Of a stretch of 64,000 bases of DNA, positions 33,815 through 42,557 are shown one piece after another (positions within the stretch are counted from its first letter, which is position 1; every line of letters begins with the position of its first letter). The translations under genes were made by a program, and so were the position numbers. The stretch is from Halomarinibacterium sp041392125 (GTDB lineage: Bacteria > Bacteroidota > Bacteroidia > Flavobacteriales > Flavobacteriaceae). The notes beneath the pieces were generated by a model. The model made no database searches. It worked only from the letters and a program-made list of their open reading frames with translations, and was not told where the DNA came from. The stretch is taken from positions 124,001 to 188,000 of the forward strand of contig JAWKMR010000005.1 of NCBI GenBank assembly GCA_041392125.1, written 5' to 3'.

Positions 33815-36763
33815 TTATTTTTGGGAGTATTCTGAAGGCAGACAGCCGTAGGTTTCCTTAAAGCATTTAGCAAAATAGGAGGGATTATTGAAACCCACTT
33901 GGTAACAAATCTCGGCCACTTGAACATCACTTTCTTGCAATAGCAATGCGGCCATTTTTAATCGCTCGTTTCGTATCAATTCGGAAGTAGACAACCCAAT
34001 TAAAGCTTTCAATTTTCGATGTAGTTGCATACGGCTCATCCCAACTTTACTACTGAAATCCTCAGCACTAAAATCGGGATTGGTAAGATACTGATCCATG
34101 ACCGCTTGCACCTTTTCAATAAATTTCTCGTCAACTCGAGAAATGGCAATGTTTTTAGGTTTTAAAATCACTTCCTGACTATAACGTTCCCGCAATTGTA
34201 TTCGGGAAGCAACCAAATTACGGACACGGGTTTCCAACAGTTTACTATTAAAAGGCTTCACGATATAATCATCGGCACCGGTTTCTAAACCTCGATATTG
34301 TGCTTCCTCTTCGGCTTTGGCCGTTAATAAAATGATAGGAATATGGCTGGTTCGCTCATCTTTTTTAAGGGTTTCACACAACCCCAATCCTGAAACCTTA
34401 GGCATCATAATGTCTGAAATAATAATATCCGGTATCAATTCCTCTGCTTTGGCAATCCCCTCTTCCCCATCGACAGCTTCCACCACTTGGTATTCCTTTT
34501 TAAATACCGATTGAATAAAAGCACGTACATCCATATTATCCTCAACAACCAATAAAATGGGGGCATCTTCTTCAGGAATAGAAGTTACCGTTTCTTTTAC
34601 AAGCGTATCATTTTCAATCGATGGAATAACCATGCCCGGACGTTTTTCAGTATCCACAGAAATTTCAGCTTCCGAAAATTCATTTCGGGAAACCGGGAGA
34701 ACGACTTCAAAAAGTACTGTTTTTTGAGGCGTATTTTTTACCGTAATGCCTCCGTGATGCAAAGAAACCAATTCCTTCACCAAAGCCAATCCTATACCTA
34801 CCCCTTCCCTGTGTTCTTCTTTCTGAAAAAACCTTTTAAAGACTTCATCTATTGAATTATTGCCTGCAATCTCTCCATCATTTTCCACCTGAAGTACTAA
34901 CTGCTCATTACGAATTTCGCCAGTAAAGCTTACCTTCCCATTTTGAGTTACATATTTGAATGCATTGGATAATAAATTAACTACTATTTTTTCTAATGCA
35001 TCTGCATCGTACCAACCTCTTTCGGGAACCGATAGAGAAACCGAAAACAGATTGTTATGAGTTGCTGCTTGATGTTCAAAAGAAGACGCTAACGATTTTA
35101 AGAGTAGGTTTAAGTCCCCTTCCCTCACTTTTAATACTAAATTACCCGATTCCAATTTGGCCAAATCCAACAATTGATCAACTAGGTTCAAGAGTCGTTT
35201 CGAGTTTCGGCGGACCATTTCCAAGTCTGTTCGGTCTTCGGCACTTAGAGTATCGTCTTCCAATTTCTTCTCAATGGGAGCCGAAATAAGTGTCAATGGC
35301 GTACGAAATTCGTGAGAGATATTGGCAAAGAAATTGGATTTTGCGGTATCTAACTCCTGTAACTTTCGATGCGTTTTTTGACGGTTGCGATACAGGAAAA
35401 ATAAGAATATTCCTGTTAAGGTAGTCACTCCCAGGCCTCCTAATAATAGGTTTCTTTGGTTTTCCTTTTGTTTGGAAAGCAATTCTTTTTGGGTGGTTAA
35501 TAACGTTATTTCCTGTTCTTTTTTATCGGTTTGATACTTGGCTTCCAGTTCTTGAACCTCTGTAAGGTTTTGAACTTTCAAAAGAGAATCTTTTACGATA
35601 CTATATTCCTGATAGTTTAGATAAGATTGTTCATAATTTTTTAAAGCAGCATGACTTTGGGCTATCAACAATAAAGCGTTTTTTTGACTGATGAGAGAAG
35701 GCACTTTTTTAGCAAGCAAGAGTGCTTCAGTTGCAATTGTAAGGCTTTTTCGAGGTTCGTTATTTCGGAGTCGTAATTCACCGGTAGTGGTTAAATTTTC
35801 CAACACCCCAATCGTATCTTTTACACTTTCTTTCAGCAATTTTGCTTCTGCCAGCGCACTAAAAGCTTTCTCTTTTTCATTAATTTCATAAAAAGCCTTT
35901 CCAAGAAGGGTATAATTTTCAGCTATTTTAAAGGTACTGCCAATTTTTTTAAAATATTCCAGGCTTTCGGAAAGTTCCTTAACCGCATCTTCAAATTTAT
36001 TTTGCATAGTATGCATTTTCCCTACGTGGGCTTTTACCACTTGCACTCCATTTTCGTAAGCCATTTCATCAAAAATTAAATAGGCTCTCTCAAAGTATTC
36101 TTCGGCTTTTCCGTATTGTTGCTGGTTTAAGAATATCAATCCAATATTCGATAACGCATTTCCTAAACTTATGTCCAGAGGTTTATGAATACTTAAAATA
36201 CTATCCACTTTTTGGAAATCCCTAATGGCTAAATCATACTCTTCACTATAAAAATGAATATTTCCTAAGTTCAAGGATGCATAACCAACACCTATCCAAT
36301 CCTTATTTTGAGTTGCTAAGGTTAAGGTTTCTGAAGCATGGAATAATGCTTTTTCTTTTTGATTTAGCATTCCATAAACACCACTTAATTTAGAATGAAC
36401 CTCGCCCATCAAATCGGGTGTATCCATTTCGGTAGCATAATAAAGTGCTTTATCCAAATGGTAGATTACACTATCAAAACTGGACGTGGTAAAAAAGTAA
36501 AAGGCTTTAGAATAATTAGCACTGTAGCGTCCGTAATTAAAATTGTGGTCTTCAGAATATGTAAAAAGTTTTTTGGAAAAATAAAGGGTACTGTCCTTAT
36601 TAAGATACATATAGTGGGTAACAAGCGCATTAAGAGCCTTTACCTTGGCGGTATCTGTCGCTTTGGAATTGTTCACCACTTGCACGAGCGAGTCTACAGA
36701 AACTTTTGTCTGGCCTTGTAACACAAAACCATAAAAAAGAAACAGAATAACAAACTTTTTCAT
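33815..36763 (-). CDS. One-piece TPR sensor histidine kinase / receiver / AraC regulator (first copy)
   Basis: 982 aa. Signal peptide (VLQGQ, to about 18), TPR repeats (about 40-400), a coiled coil and one transmembrane helix (438-459). HisKA has His484 in FFANISHEFRTPLTLIS. The ATPase has the GVGIGLALVKEL box near 655. The receiver has Asp784 in IIISDIMMPKVSG. The C-terminal AraC domain contains SRMQLHRKLKALIGLSTS. The layout equals that of the 949-aa paralogue, so the two arose by duplication. It sits upstream of the 48-aa ORF, fibre and lipoprotein genes, with the predicted operator just after its stop. Signal unknown; a TPR sensor may bind a protein partner in the periplasm. Confidence 0.9.
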   Translation of the reverse strand: MKKFVILFLFYGFVLQGQTKVSVDSLVQVVNNSKATDTAKVKALNALVTHYMYLNKDSTLYFSKKLFTYSEDHNFNYGRYSANYSKAFYFFTTSSFDSVIYHLDKALYYATEMDTPDLMGEVHSKLSGVYGMLNQKEKALFHASETLTLATQNKDWIGVGYASLNLGNIHFYSEEYDLAIRDFQKVDSILSIHKPLDISLGNALSNIGLIFLNQQQYGKAEEYFERAYLIFDEMAYENGVQVVKAHVGKMHTMQNKFEDAVKELSESLEYFKKIGSTFKIAENYTLLGKAFYEINEKEKAFSALAEAKLLKESVKDTIGVLENLTTTGELRLRNNEPRKSLTIATEALLLAKKVPSLISQKNALLLIAQSHAALKNYEQSYLNYQEYSIVKDSLLKVQNLTEVQELEAKYQTDKKEQEITLLTTQKELLSKQKENQRNLLLGGLGVTTLTGIFLFFLYRNRQKTHRKLQELDTAKSNFFANISHEFRTPLTLISAPIEKKLEDDTLSAEDRTDLEMVRRNSKRLLNLVDQLLDLAKLESGNLVLKVREGDLNLLLKSLASSFEHQAATHNNLFSVSLSVPERGWYDADALEKIVVNLLSNAFKYVTQNGKVSFTGEIRNEQLVLQVENDGEIAGNNSIDEVFKRFFQKEEHREGVGIGLALVKELVSLHHGGITVKNTPQKTVLFEVVLPVSRNEFSEAEISVDTEKRPGMVIPSIENDTLVKETVTSIPEEDAPILLVVEDNMDVRAFIQSVFKKEYQVVEAVDGEEGIAKAEELIPDIIISDIMMPKVSGLGLCETLKKDERTSHIPIILLTAKAEEEAQYRGLETGADDYIVKPFNSKLLETRVRNLVASRIQLRERYSQEVILKPKNIAISRVDEKFIEKVQAVMDQYLTNPDFSAEDFSSKVGMSRMQLHRKLKALIGLSTSELIRNERLKMAALLLQESDVQVAEICYQVGFNNPSYFAKCFKETYGCLPSEYSQK

Positions 36764-36850
36764 GCAAATTATATTAGACCAATAAATGTAACTAATTTAA
36801 TTAAAATATAGTATTGCAAGCATTTGGTCTTAAAAAGCAGGTGAAAATGC

Positions 36851-38062
36851 TTACGAAATACGAACTGAGCTCATGACCTCCTGAAGTGTTTGTTGCATAG
36901 TTTGTGCTCTCTGTTTTACTTGCGCTTCACTCCACCCTATCTTCACCAAGCAAGAAATGGTACGCCCCATCCAGTGGTCGCTTTTAGAAAAATCGGTATT
37001 ATTTAGGTCTTGCATTTGGTTTTTAATTTCTGAAGAAAGGTTTCCAAACGTTTTCAGATTTCGAAGATGCTCCCAACCCTTAATATAATGCCAATTATTT
37101 TTAAACCAATAGAAGCAGCCGTCCACTCCGGCTTCTCCCAAGGCTTTGTGCCCCTTTTCGGTAAGTTCTTGGGTAGGCAAAAAGAAATTCAGAAAGGAAT
37201 AATTTTCTTCGCCTCCTTCGGGGACAGTCCTAAAAGTAACGCCATCAATTTCTGAAAGTGCATTGCGAAGTATGGTGTAGTTTCGTTTCTGAAGGGCTAA
37301 AAAATGGTCCAACTTCTCCAACTGCCCCAAGCCTACAGCCGCATGCAATTCAGAAATTCGGAAATTATACCCCAAATGCGGATGGATTTCGGCGCCGCGA
37401 TCCTTGCCTATATGGTCATGGCCATGGTCCTGGTATTGGTCCGCATTGATGGCGTATTGCTCATTGTTGGTAATAATTCCGCCGCCTTCACCACAGGTAA
37501 TCGTCTTTACAAAATCGAAAGAAAAACAGCCTAAATCCCCAATACTACCCAAAGGTTTGCCTTCAAAAGTGCCGCCTAAGGCTTGGCAAGCATCTTCCAA
37601 CAAAATAAGGTCGTGTTTTTTACAAATAGCTTGTAATTCATTCAATCGTGACATAGAGCCACACATATGTACCGGCATGACACATTTCGTTCTGGGGGTA
37701 ATAGCTGCTTCCACGGCTTGCGGGTCAAGCGTTAAGGTATCATCAATATCGACCAACACCGGAACGGCGCCCAAGGCCATAATGGATTCAAAACTGGCCA
37801 CAAAAGTAAATGTGGGCATAATCACCTCGTCGCCTGCCCCTATGCCTGCAGAAGCCAATGCCACGGTTAACGCAGCTGTTCCGCTGGAAACCAATTGGCA
37901 GTAATCCGAGCCCATACGTTTCGCAAAGGCTTGTTCAAATTCTTTAGCTTTCCAATGTTGGTTACGCATTCCATCAAAACCATAGCGCATTAAAATGCCG
38001 CTTTCCATGACATCGTTTACGTGTTTGCGTTCTTCACTTCCAAATAATTCAAATCCGGGCAT
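36851..38062 (-). CDS. kdnA: DegT-family aminotransferase, KdnA-like (8-amino-3,8-dideoxy-octulosonate formation)
   Basis: 403 aa PLP enzyme of the DegT/DnrJ/EryC1 group. The expected PLP lysine is Lys186 in SFDFVKTITCGEGGG. The opening MPGFELFGSEERKHV and the blocks HGHDHIGKDRGAE and DGCFYWFKNNWHY agree closely, from memory, with Shewanella KdnA. KdnA transfers an amino group to the 8-oxo sugar that becomes Kdo8N in LPS. Its oxidase partner KdnB is not in the window. If the assignment is wrong, it is another sugar aminotransferase. It stands alone on the minus strand, downstream of a repeat-rich gap. Confidence 0.75.
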   Translation of the reverse strand: MPGFELFGSEERKHVNDVMESGILMRYGFDGMRNQHWKAKEFEQAFAKRMGSDYCQLVSSGTAALTVALASAGIGAGDEVIMPTFTFVASFESIMALGAVPVLVDIDDTLTLDPQAVEAAITPRTKCVMPVHMCGSMSRLNELQAICKKHDLILLEDACQALGGTFEGKPLGSIGDLGCFSFDFVKTITCGEGGGIITNNEQYAINADQYQDHGHDHIGKDRGAEIHPHLGYNFRISELHAAVGLGQLEKLDHFLALQKRNYTILRNALSEIDGVTFRTVPEGGEENYSFLNFFLPTQELTEKGHKALGEAGVDGCFYWFKNNWHYIKGWEHLRNLKTFGNLSSEIKNQMQDLNNTDFSKSDHWMGRTISCLVKIGWSEAQVKQRAQTMQQTLQEVMSSVRIS

Positions 38063-38286
38063 TCTTTAAGGTTTTAGGTGCTGGGTTTTAGGTACTGGGA
38101 TTAGGTGTTGAAATTCTTACTTAAAAAAATCTCTTGACCCTTCACCCATTCCCTTTCACCCACTTAGACGAGCTACAAAGGTAAGGGTTGCGTGAGGAGT
38201 GTGCAATAGCATTATAAGCCCAAAAACAGATTTCAGAAAAATACGTTACTTTCTAAATGTAGAAGAAAACCAACTAACCAGTCTTT

Positions 38287-38358
38287 ATGAACCTCTTCCT
38301 CATTATTTTTATCTTTTTAGTTTTTATCGTCCTAGCCATTGGCAAATTTAAAATATGA
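38287..38358 (+). CDS. Possible 23-aa single-helix membrane peptide
   Basis: ATG to TGA encodes MNLFLIIFIFLVFIVLAIGK plus three residues, one clean transmembrane helix with a basic end. It stands alone with no strong ribosome-binding site and may be chance. If real, it could be a small membrane peptide. Confidence 0.25.
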   Translation: MNLFLIIFIFLVFIVLAIGKFKI

Positions 38359-38398
38359 ACAGTTGAAATATTCCAAACCTAATCTATGGCTAAACCCA

Positions 38399-38453
38399 GT
38401 GAAAGTGCAGTGAAAGTGCAGTCAAAGTGCAGACAAAGCCCGGTCAAAGGGCA
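38399..38453 (+). repeat. Tandem array of five 11-bp units (GTGAAAGTGCA type)
   Basis: Units are GTGAAAGTGCA twice, GTCAAAGTGCA, GACAAAGCCCG and GTCAAAGGGCA, with no gaps. The 11-bp period is close to one DNA turn. Confidence 0.75.
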
Positions 38454-38558
38454 ATAGTAGGTAAGTGAAGGGTAAATGGTGATAGGTCAAAGGTTTTGGG
38501 TGATGGGTTAACACAACTTCATACCTATAACGCAGAAACTAGCACCTAAAAAAGCTAC

Positions 38559-38613
38559 TACTCCCACTTTATCCCCACTATATCCCCACCATGCCTCCAC
38601 CATGGCCCACTTA
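38559..38613 (+). repeat. Second tandem array of five 11-bp units (TATCCCCACCA type)
   Basis: Units are TACTCCCACTT, TATCCCCACTA, TATCCCCACCA, TGCCTCCACCA and TGGCCCACTTA. Same period and copy number as the array 105 bp upstream but a different sequence. Confidence 0.7.
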
Positions 38614-38821
38614 TGGGTGATGGGTTAGTGAAAAGTAAGTTGTGAATAGTTAATGGTAAATAGTAATAAACCCGTCCCTACGTTTCGACTTCGGGTCCCC
38701 GCCGTTTGAAACTTTGAATACAACAAAAAGCTGTTTGAGACCTGCTTGCAGGGTGAGTTCTTTTTGTTGCAAAGTGAAAACGTAGCGGGTGAACAAGAAA
38801 CGTCAGGACTAGATTTTTTTG

Positions 38822-38850
38822 TTTCTTTTTTCATCAATGGAAAAAAGAAA
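38822..38850. repeat. AT-rich perfect hairpin (11-bp stem, 7-nt loop)
   Basis: TTTCTTTTTTC at 38822-38832 pairs with GAAAAAAGAAA at 38840-38850. Such hairpins are common in flavobacterial intergenic repeats. No gene ends directly before it, so a terminator role is not evident. Confidence 0.45.
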
Positions 38851-39004
38851 AGAAAGAATTTAAATGGCTTCTCGATATAACTTTTGTTCGTTCCACACAA
38901 AACCCACTCGAAGTGACATCTATTCAAAATTAATCCAAACCTGACCAATATCATAAAATAAGAAAGGGATCCCGAGTAGTTTTGTTTTATTAAAACGAAA
39001 CATC

Positions 39005-39298
39005 ATGAGCACTTTCACACACATTAAAGAAGATTTTATCAATAACGTTACCGGGTATTCTGCTCTGGGCATTATTTTATCTACTTGTTTAGGCAGCATC
39101 GCTGTGATGCAATCCCTTTGGTTTGGCAACGGATTTGTACCCATGCTATTAGTGCTGATTACCGTAGCCATTTGCAGCGCTCACAATGCCGCTATTCTAA
39201 CAGTACAAAAGCCTTCGTTAATCTTTAAATTGTTAGTGGCTAGTACCCTTATCAACTTGGCTATTATTTTTGGGATATTGGCCATTCAGCTATCCTAA
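39005..39298 (+). CDS. Small membrane protein of unknown function
   Basis: 97 aa. After a polar start (MSTFTHIKEDFINNVTGYSA) there are three hydrophobic segments (about 20-38, 44-63, 73-95), so it is a three-helix inner-membrane protein. The composition is normal for a real gene. It stands alone between two repeat-rich gaps, so its neighbours give no hint. I do not recognise a named domain. Confidence 0.7.
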   Translation: MSTFTHIKEDFINNVTGYSALGIILSTCLGSIAVMQSLWFGNGFVPMLLVLITVAICSAHNAAILTVQKPSLIFKLLVASTLINLAIIFGILAIQLS

Positions 39299-39403
39299 AT
39301 GGGTGAAAGGTCCTAGTTGAAGGGTGAAGGGTTACAATTGAAAGAGAATGTAAACCCCTTCCCTACCATTCGACTTCGGGACTAGTCACATAAACTTTCA
39401 AAA

Positions 39404-39486
39404 CATCCCCCTAACCCTCTTCAAAAGGGGGAAATATTTTAGGGGTATGAGTTACTCCTCCCTTTGAAGGGAGGTCGGGAGGGATG
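39404..39486. repeat. Inverted pair of intergenic palindromic repeats (CATCCC...CTTCAAA...GGG type)
   Basis: The first copy, 39404-39433, begins CATCCCCCTAACCC and ends AAAAGGGGGAA. The second, 39457-39486, reads CCTCCCTTTGAAGGGAGG and ends GGGATG, which is the same element on the other strand. A related copy lies at 56009-56039. Confidence 0.55.
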
Positions 39487-39575
39487 TGCTCTTTGCGGCA
39501 ATAAAAAAAAGAACAGTATGAAAATGAAGAAAAGACCCATTTCATCCTATTTCAGTATTCTCAAAATAACGCTGG

Positions 39576-39591
39576 TATTTTTGTACTTTTG
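39576..39591 (+). promoter_or_regulatory. Putative uvrB promoter: two tandem -7 boxes
   Basis: TATTTTTG (39576-39583) is directly followed by TACTTTTG (39584-39591), both TAnnTTTG. The uvrB ATG is 18 bp downstream. No clear -33 TTG. Confidence 0.5.
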
Positions 39592-39609
39592 TAAGTCTCA
39601 AAAAGACCT

Positions 39610-41610
39610 ATGAAATTCCAAATCGTCAGCGACTTTACCCCTACCGGAGACCAGCCGGAAGCCATTAGCCAATTAGTGAAAGGCCTTAACAATGGTGAGG
39701 AACACCAAACCCTATTGGGGGTAACAGGAAGTGGTAAAACCTTTACGGTAGCGAATGTGGTTCAGGAAGTACAAAAACCTACCTTGGTCTTGGCACATAA
39801 CAAAACCCTGGCCGCTCAGCTATATAGTGAGTTTAAACAATTTTTTCCACACAATGCGGTGGAATATTTTGTATCCTATTACGATTATTACCAACCGGAA
39901 GCCTACATCCCTAGCAGTGGCGTCTATATTGAAAAAGACCTCTCCATCAACGAAGAAATAGAGAAAATGCGACTAAGCACCACCTCTTCCCTACTTTCGG
40001 GACGTAGAGATGTATTGGTAGTAGCTTCGGTGTCTTGTTTATATGGTATTGGGAACCCCGTAGAGTTTCAAAAAAATGTGATAGAACTCTACAAAGGGCA
40101 AATCATTTCACGTACTAAACTGTTACATCAATTAGTACAAGGACTCTACTCTCGCACAGAGTTTGAATTTCATAATGGGCGTTTCCGAATTAAAGGCGAC
40201 ACCGTAGATGTTTATCCCGGCTATGCCGATAATGCCTTCCGAATACATTTTTTTGGAGACGAAATTGAAGAAATTGAGTCTTTTGACCCGCTTAATAACA
40301 ATATTCTCGAAAAGTACGAGCGCCTTAACATCTACCCTGCCAATATGTTCGTCACATCGCAGGATGTGTTGCAAAGTGCTATTAGTGATATACAAGACGA
40401 TTTACTGAAACAGGTGGAATACTTTAAAGAAATTGGCAAACATCTGGAAGCCAAACGGCTGGAGGAGCGTACCAACTTCGACCTCGAAATGATTAAGGAA
40501 TTGGGCTATTGCAGCGGTATCGAAAACTATTCCCGCTATCTGGACCGAAGGCTCCCCGGTACACGCCCGTTCTGCTTATTAGATTACTTCCCAAAAGATT
40601 ATTTAATGGTAGTGGACGAAAGCCATGTATCTATTCCGCAGGTGGGTGCTATGTATGGTGGCGACCGAAGTCGAAAGGAAAATCTGGTAGAATACGGCTT
40701 CCGTTTACCTGCCGCACTGGACAACCGCCCCCTAAAGTTTGAGGAATTTCAGATGCTTCAAAATCAGGTGATTTATGTGAGTGCCACCCCCGCCGATTAT
40801 GAGTTAGAACAAAGCGGCGGCGTTTATGTGGAGCAGATTATTCGCCCTACCGGCTTGCTTGACCCTCCTATTGAAGTACGCCCCAGTCTAAACCAAATAG
40901 ACGACCTTTTGGAAGAAATACAACTACGTGTAGAAAAAGACGAGCGGGTATTAGTAACCACTCTTACCAAACGCATGGCAGAAGAGTTAACCAAATACCT
41001 CGCCCGAATATCGATCCGTTGTCGGTACATTCACAGTGATGTGGATACCTTGGAGCGTGTCGAAATTATGCAGGACTTACGCCTTGGTTTATTTGATGTA
41101 TTGGTGGGTGTGAATTTACTCCGCGAAGGATTGGATTTACCCGAAGTTTCTCTGGTAGCCATCTTAGATGCAGACAAAGAAGGCTTCTTACGCAGTGCAC
41201 GCTCCTTAACGCAAACAGTGGGGCGCGCGGCACGACACCTTAACGGAAAAGCCATTATGTACGCAGATAAGATTACCAAAAGTATGCAAGCTACTATTGA
41301 TGGTTCCGAATACCGAAGAAGTAAACAAATAGCCTATAATAAAGCAAATAATATTACCCCAAGAGCTATTAAAAAGTCATTTGACAATGCCTTGACTAAA
41401 AAGAAAACCGACACATATACATTCGACACTGCTGAAAGCCTCGCTGCGGAAAACAATGCAGAATATTTAACCAAGTCTCAATTGGAAAAGAAAATACGCG
41501 ATACTCGAAAAGAAATGGAGAAAGCAGCCAAAGATTTAGATTTTATGATGGCTGCCAGACTTCGGGATAAAATTAAAGCGTTACAAAAACAACTACAGGA
41601 ATCGGAATGA
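39610..41610 (+). CDS. uvrB: Excinuclease ABC subunit B
   Basis: 666 aa, normal for UvrB. Walker A is GVTGSGKT (37-44). The beta-hairpin segment YYDYYQPEAYIP follows at about 95, helicase motifs LVVDESHVS and RAARHLNGKAIMYAD are present, and a UVR motif (KEMEKAAKDLDFMMAARLRD) ends the protein for contact with UvrC. UvrB verifies bulky DNA lesions and loads UvrC for dual incision. The last codons overlap the start of the GDPD lipoprotein gene (ATGA), and rluF follows with the same tight spacing, so the three are co-transcribed. Confidence 0.97.
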   Translation: MKFQIVSDFTPTGDQPEAISQLVKGLNNGEEHQTLLGVTGSGKTFTVANVVQEVQKPTLVLAHNKTLAAQLYSEFKQFFPHNAVEYFVSYYDYYQPEAYIPSSGVYIEKDLSINEEIEKMRLSTTSSLLSGRRDVLVVASVSCLYGIGNPVEFQKNVIELYKGQIISRTKLLHQLVQGLYSRTEFEFHNGRFRIKGDTVDVYPGYADNAFRIHFFGDEIEEIESFDPLNNNILEKYERLNIYPANMFVTSQDVLQSAISDIQDDLLKQVEYFKEIGKHLEAKRLEERTNFDLEMIKELGYCSGIENYSRYLDRRLPGTRPFCLLDYFPKDYLMVVDESHVSIPQVGAMYGGDRSRKENLVEYGFRLPAALDNRPLKFEEFQMLQNQVIYVSATPADYELEQSGGVYVEQIIRPTGLLDPPIEVRPSLNQIDDLLEEIQLRVEKDERVLVTTLTKRMAEELTKYLARISIRCRYIHSDVDTLERVEIMQDLRLGLFDVLVGVNLLREGLDLPEVSLVAILDADKEGFLRSARSLTQTVGRAARHLNGKAIMYADKITKSMQATIDGSEYRRSKQIAYNKANNITPRAIKKSFDNALTKKKTDTYTFDTAESLAAENNAEYLTKSQLEKKIRDTRKEMEKAAKDLDFMMAARLRDKIKALQKQLQESE

Positions 41611-42557
41611 GGCACCTACTGTTAACTTTGCTTACCTTTAGTCTTTGGAGTTGTCAACAACCACAAAAAAACTCCCTTATGGAACCTAAAATAGTCATTG
41701 CCCACCGTGGTGCTTCGGGATATTTACCAGAGCATACTTTAGCAGCTAAAGCAATGGCGTATGCCATGCATCCCGATTATTTGGAGCAAGACGTGGTCCT
41801 GAGCAAAGACGATGTACCCATTGTTATTCACGACATTCATTTGGACGGTGTGACCAATGTTGCTGAAATATTTCCTGAACGCAAACGTGAAGATGGTAGG
41901 TATTACGTTATTGATTTCACTTTTGAAGAACTGAAAACATTGAATGTCGTGGAACGATTTGATTATGAAACAGGCGAAGTCGTATTCCCAAAACGCTTTC
42001 CGAAGAGAAAATCACGCTTCGGACTGCATTCACTTCAGGAAGAAATTGAGCTCATTCAAGGGTTAAATAAAAGCACCGGAAACAACATGGGTATCTACCC
42101 AGAAATTAAGGAGCCCGCTTTCCACCGTAACGAAGGAAAAGATATTTCAAGCATTGTTCTGAAAGTACTTTCATACTACGGATACACTTCAAAAAAAGAT
42201 AACTGCATCCTTCAATGCTTTGATGCTTCAGAATTGCAACGCATCCGAAAGGGGCTAAACAGCAATTTATTTTTAGTACAATTGATGGAATTTGAAGCAG
42301 AGATTGACTCCATTCCGAAATTTGCTCACTATGCCGATGGTTTAGGGCCTTGGATTGCATTATTAGAAGACGGAAGATTGATGCAATTGGCGAAAGAAAA
42401 TAAGTTAGTAGTACATGCATACACCCTTCGGAAAGATCAATTGGAAGCCAACCATACTTTTGAAGCATTGCTTGAAGAAATACTTTATAAATATCAGGTG
42501 GATGGGGTATTTACCGACCATCCCGATACAGTAGTTCAGTACATAAAAAACCACTAA
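41607..42557 (+). CDS. glpQ: Glycerophosphodiester phosphodiesterase lipoprotein
   Basis: 316 aa. Lipobox LWSC with Cys16. The GDPD core has IAHRGASGYLPEHT (His33, Arg34, Glu42) and VIHDIHLDGVTN, the acid/base and metal residues of the family. It cleaves glycerophosphodiesters to glycerol 3-phosphate and an alcohol in the periplasm or at the outer membrane. It is closer to long GlpQ-type than short UgpQ-type enzymes. Overlaps uvrB by 4 bp and rluF by 1 bp; the link to DNA repair is probably only positional. Confidence 0.87.
   Translation: MRHLLLTLLTFSLWSCQQPQKNSLMEPKIVIAHRGASGYLPEHTLAAKAMAYAMHPDYLEQDVVLSKDDVPIVIHDIHLDGVTNVAEIFPERKREDGRYYVIDFTFEELKTLNVVERFDYETGEVVFPKRFPKRKSRFGLHSLQEEIELIQGLNKSTGNNMGIYPEIKEPAFHRNEGKDISSIVLKVLSYYGYTSKKDNCILQCFDASELQRIRKGLNSNLFLVQLMEFEAEIDSIPKFAHYADGLGPWIALLEDGRLMQLAKENKLVVHAYTLRKDQLEANHTFEALLEEILYKYQVDGVFTDHPDTVVQYIKNH

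Larger units (their letters stand above)
38063..39004. other. Repeat-rich intergenic region (942 bp)
   Basis: No convincing long gene. It holds short G-rich phrases (TTTTAGGT.CTGGG near 38070-38110), one tiny hydrophobic ORF (38287-38358), two 11-bp tandem arrays (38399-38453 and 38559-38613) and an AT-rich perfect hairpin (38822-38850). An open frame at 38625-38954 on the minus strand has poor composition for a protein and overlaps these repeats. Confidence 0.6.
39299..39609. other. Intergenic region with facing palindromic repeats (311 bp)
   Basis: No gene seen. It contains two related C-rich palindromic repeats in opposite orientation (39404-39433 and 39457-39486) and the uvrB promoter boxes near the end. 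Short phrases such as GGGTGAAGGG echo the previous gap. Confidence 0.6.

Noticed and set aside
37404..37904. 166-aa plus-strand open frame inside the KdnA-like gene
   Set aside because: Antisense to a complete PLP enzyme; no start context or domain.
38625..38954. 109-aa open frame on the minus strand
   Set aside because: Its composition (runs of Phe and Lys, no domain) fits intergenic repeat DNA with a hairpin inside, not a protein.
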